The notes beneath the pieces are model-generated. The model was not told the origin of the DNA. It did no database searches and worked only from the letters and a program-made list of their open reading frames with translations. From assembly GCF_900112395.1 (NCBI RefSeq), contig NZ_FOLN01000006.1:280877-344876 (forward strand): a DNA stretch of 64,000 nucleotides, read 5' to 3'. Shown here piece by piece: positions 63,665 through 64,000 of this stretch. The translations under genes were made by a program, and so were the position numbers. The stretch comes from Algibacter lectus. GTDB taxonomy: Bacteria > Bacteroidota > Bacteroidia > Flavobacteriales > Flavobacteriaceae. The first letter of the stretch is position 1. Each line of letters starts with the position of its first letter.

Positions 63665-64000
63665 GCAATAGCGCGGCTATCGTTAGATAACTTTCAATAC
63701 AAATATTATTTACGCAAAAGGAATAAAAAAAGGCAGTTAAAAAAGTGTATTATTTAGAAAATACGCTTCCAAGTTTTCGGCGATAAAAGCCGTGAAAATG
63801 TATTTTCAAACGAGCGGTGTCGTATAAAACTTGATTACTAAGGTATAAGATTTAAATTAGAATGTCAAGTTCTCTATTAAATAAATCTTATATCGGATAT
63901 GTTTTAACTGCCTTTTTTTGAGATCATTATAAAGTGGTTGCGCCTGAAAGAGACGACTTATACCACAATGTATAAATCATATCGTTTATAAAAATAATTG
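63659..64000 (+). mobile_element. Third cassette, 5' part (truncated by window end)
   Basis: It begins TTGTAAGC after the G at 63658. No ORF of credible length begins in these 342 bp on either strand. Most of it is the structured element at 63725-63919. The remaining 80 bp are A/T-rich and may lead into a gene outside the window. Confidence 0.6.
63725..63919. ncRNA. Structured non-coding element with 18-bp inverted repeats
   Basis: Perfect 18-bp arms AAAAAAAGGCAGTTAAAA (63725-63742) and its reverse complement (63902-63919) enclose further pairings. One is a nested hairpin: GAAAATAC/GTATTTTC with TTTTCGGC/GCCGTGAAAA inside (63757-63807). Two more stems interleave: AACTTGA (63828) with TCAAGTT (63865), and TATAAGATTTA (63844) with TAAATCTTATA (63882), the order of a pseudoknot. 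It could be a structured RNA (retron-type or antitoxin-type) or a MITE. The right arm's T7 run could end transcription. Confidence 0.5.

Overview
This window is AT-rich DNA from a member of the Bacteroidota, most likely a marine Flavobacteriaceae species. The evidence is a SusC/SusD polysaccharide utilisation locus, a fused CcoNO cbb3 oxidase, DUF4331 proteins, a LETM1-related biofilm protein, very few Shine-Dalgarno sequences, and many promoters with the Bacteroidota -7 element TAnnTTTG. No rRNA, tRNA, CRISPR array or IS element was seen. The sequence does not fix genus or species.

Layout. 1-4.4 kb: polyphosphate kinase 2, a coiled-coil secreted protein, an M1 peptidase and a YdeI-like protein. 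4.4-7.8 kb: a sucrose-phosphate-synthase-like glycosyltransferase with an unusual HAD phosphatase/six-hairpin glycosidase fusion. 8-15 kb (minus strand): PAS histidine kinase, response regulator fused to a Crp-type DNA-binding module, universal stress protein, Crp/Fnr regulator, VWA protein and MoxR-like AAA ATPase. 15-24 kb (plus strand): a complete cbb3 oxidase block (ccoI-like ATPase, ccoS, ccoNO, ccoQ, ccoP, ccoG, ccoH, SafE/DsbD-like protein). 24-28.4 kb: a second universal stress protein, hemN, a YceI lipoprotein, and an ECF sigma/anti-sigma pair. 28.7-33.6 kb (minus strand): TonB receptor, TPR lipoprotein and two half-length DUF4331 proteins. 33.7-37.4 kb: LETM1-related protein, lpxD, a LysE-type transporter and a TMEM220 protein. 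37.4-54.3 kb: a beta-mannoside-type utilisation locus (GH2, acetylesterase, Na+ symporter, two clan GH-A hydrolases, GH130 phosphorylase, surface lipoprotein, SusD, SusC, AraC regulator). 54.6-60.3 kb: MtfA-like and M23 peptidases, an AraC regulator with an aldehyde dehydrogenase, and hypotheticals. 60.3-64 kb: a tyrosine recombinase followed by an integron-like array of gene cassettes that runs off the window.

Two results stand out. First, four promoters (universal stress protein, ccoI-like ATPase, ccoS-ccoNO and hemN) carry a palindrome of the form ATGAY-N4-RTCAT, and in each the palindrome centre lies exactly 29.5 bp from the first base of a TAnnTTTG-type element. This suggests a local low-oxygen regulon run by the two Crp-type regulators encoded between them, with a PAS kinase that resembles FixL. 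Second, the cassettes at 61978-62944 and 62945-63658 follow integron logic. Each begins with GTT plus bases that are the exact reverse complement of the first nine bases of its own 3' attC-like site. The adjacent recombinase, however, appears to lack the extra segment typical of IntI. A third cassette begins with a non-coding, highly structured element bounded by 18-bp inverted repeats.
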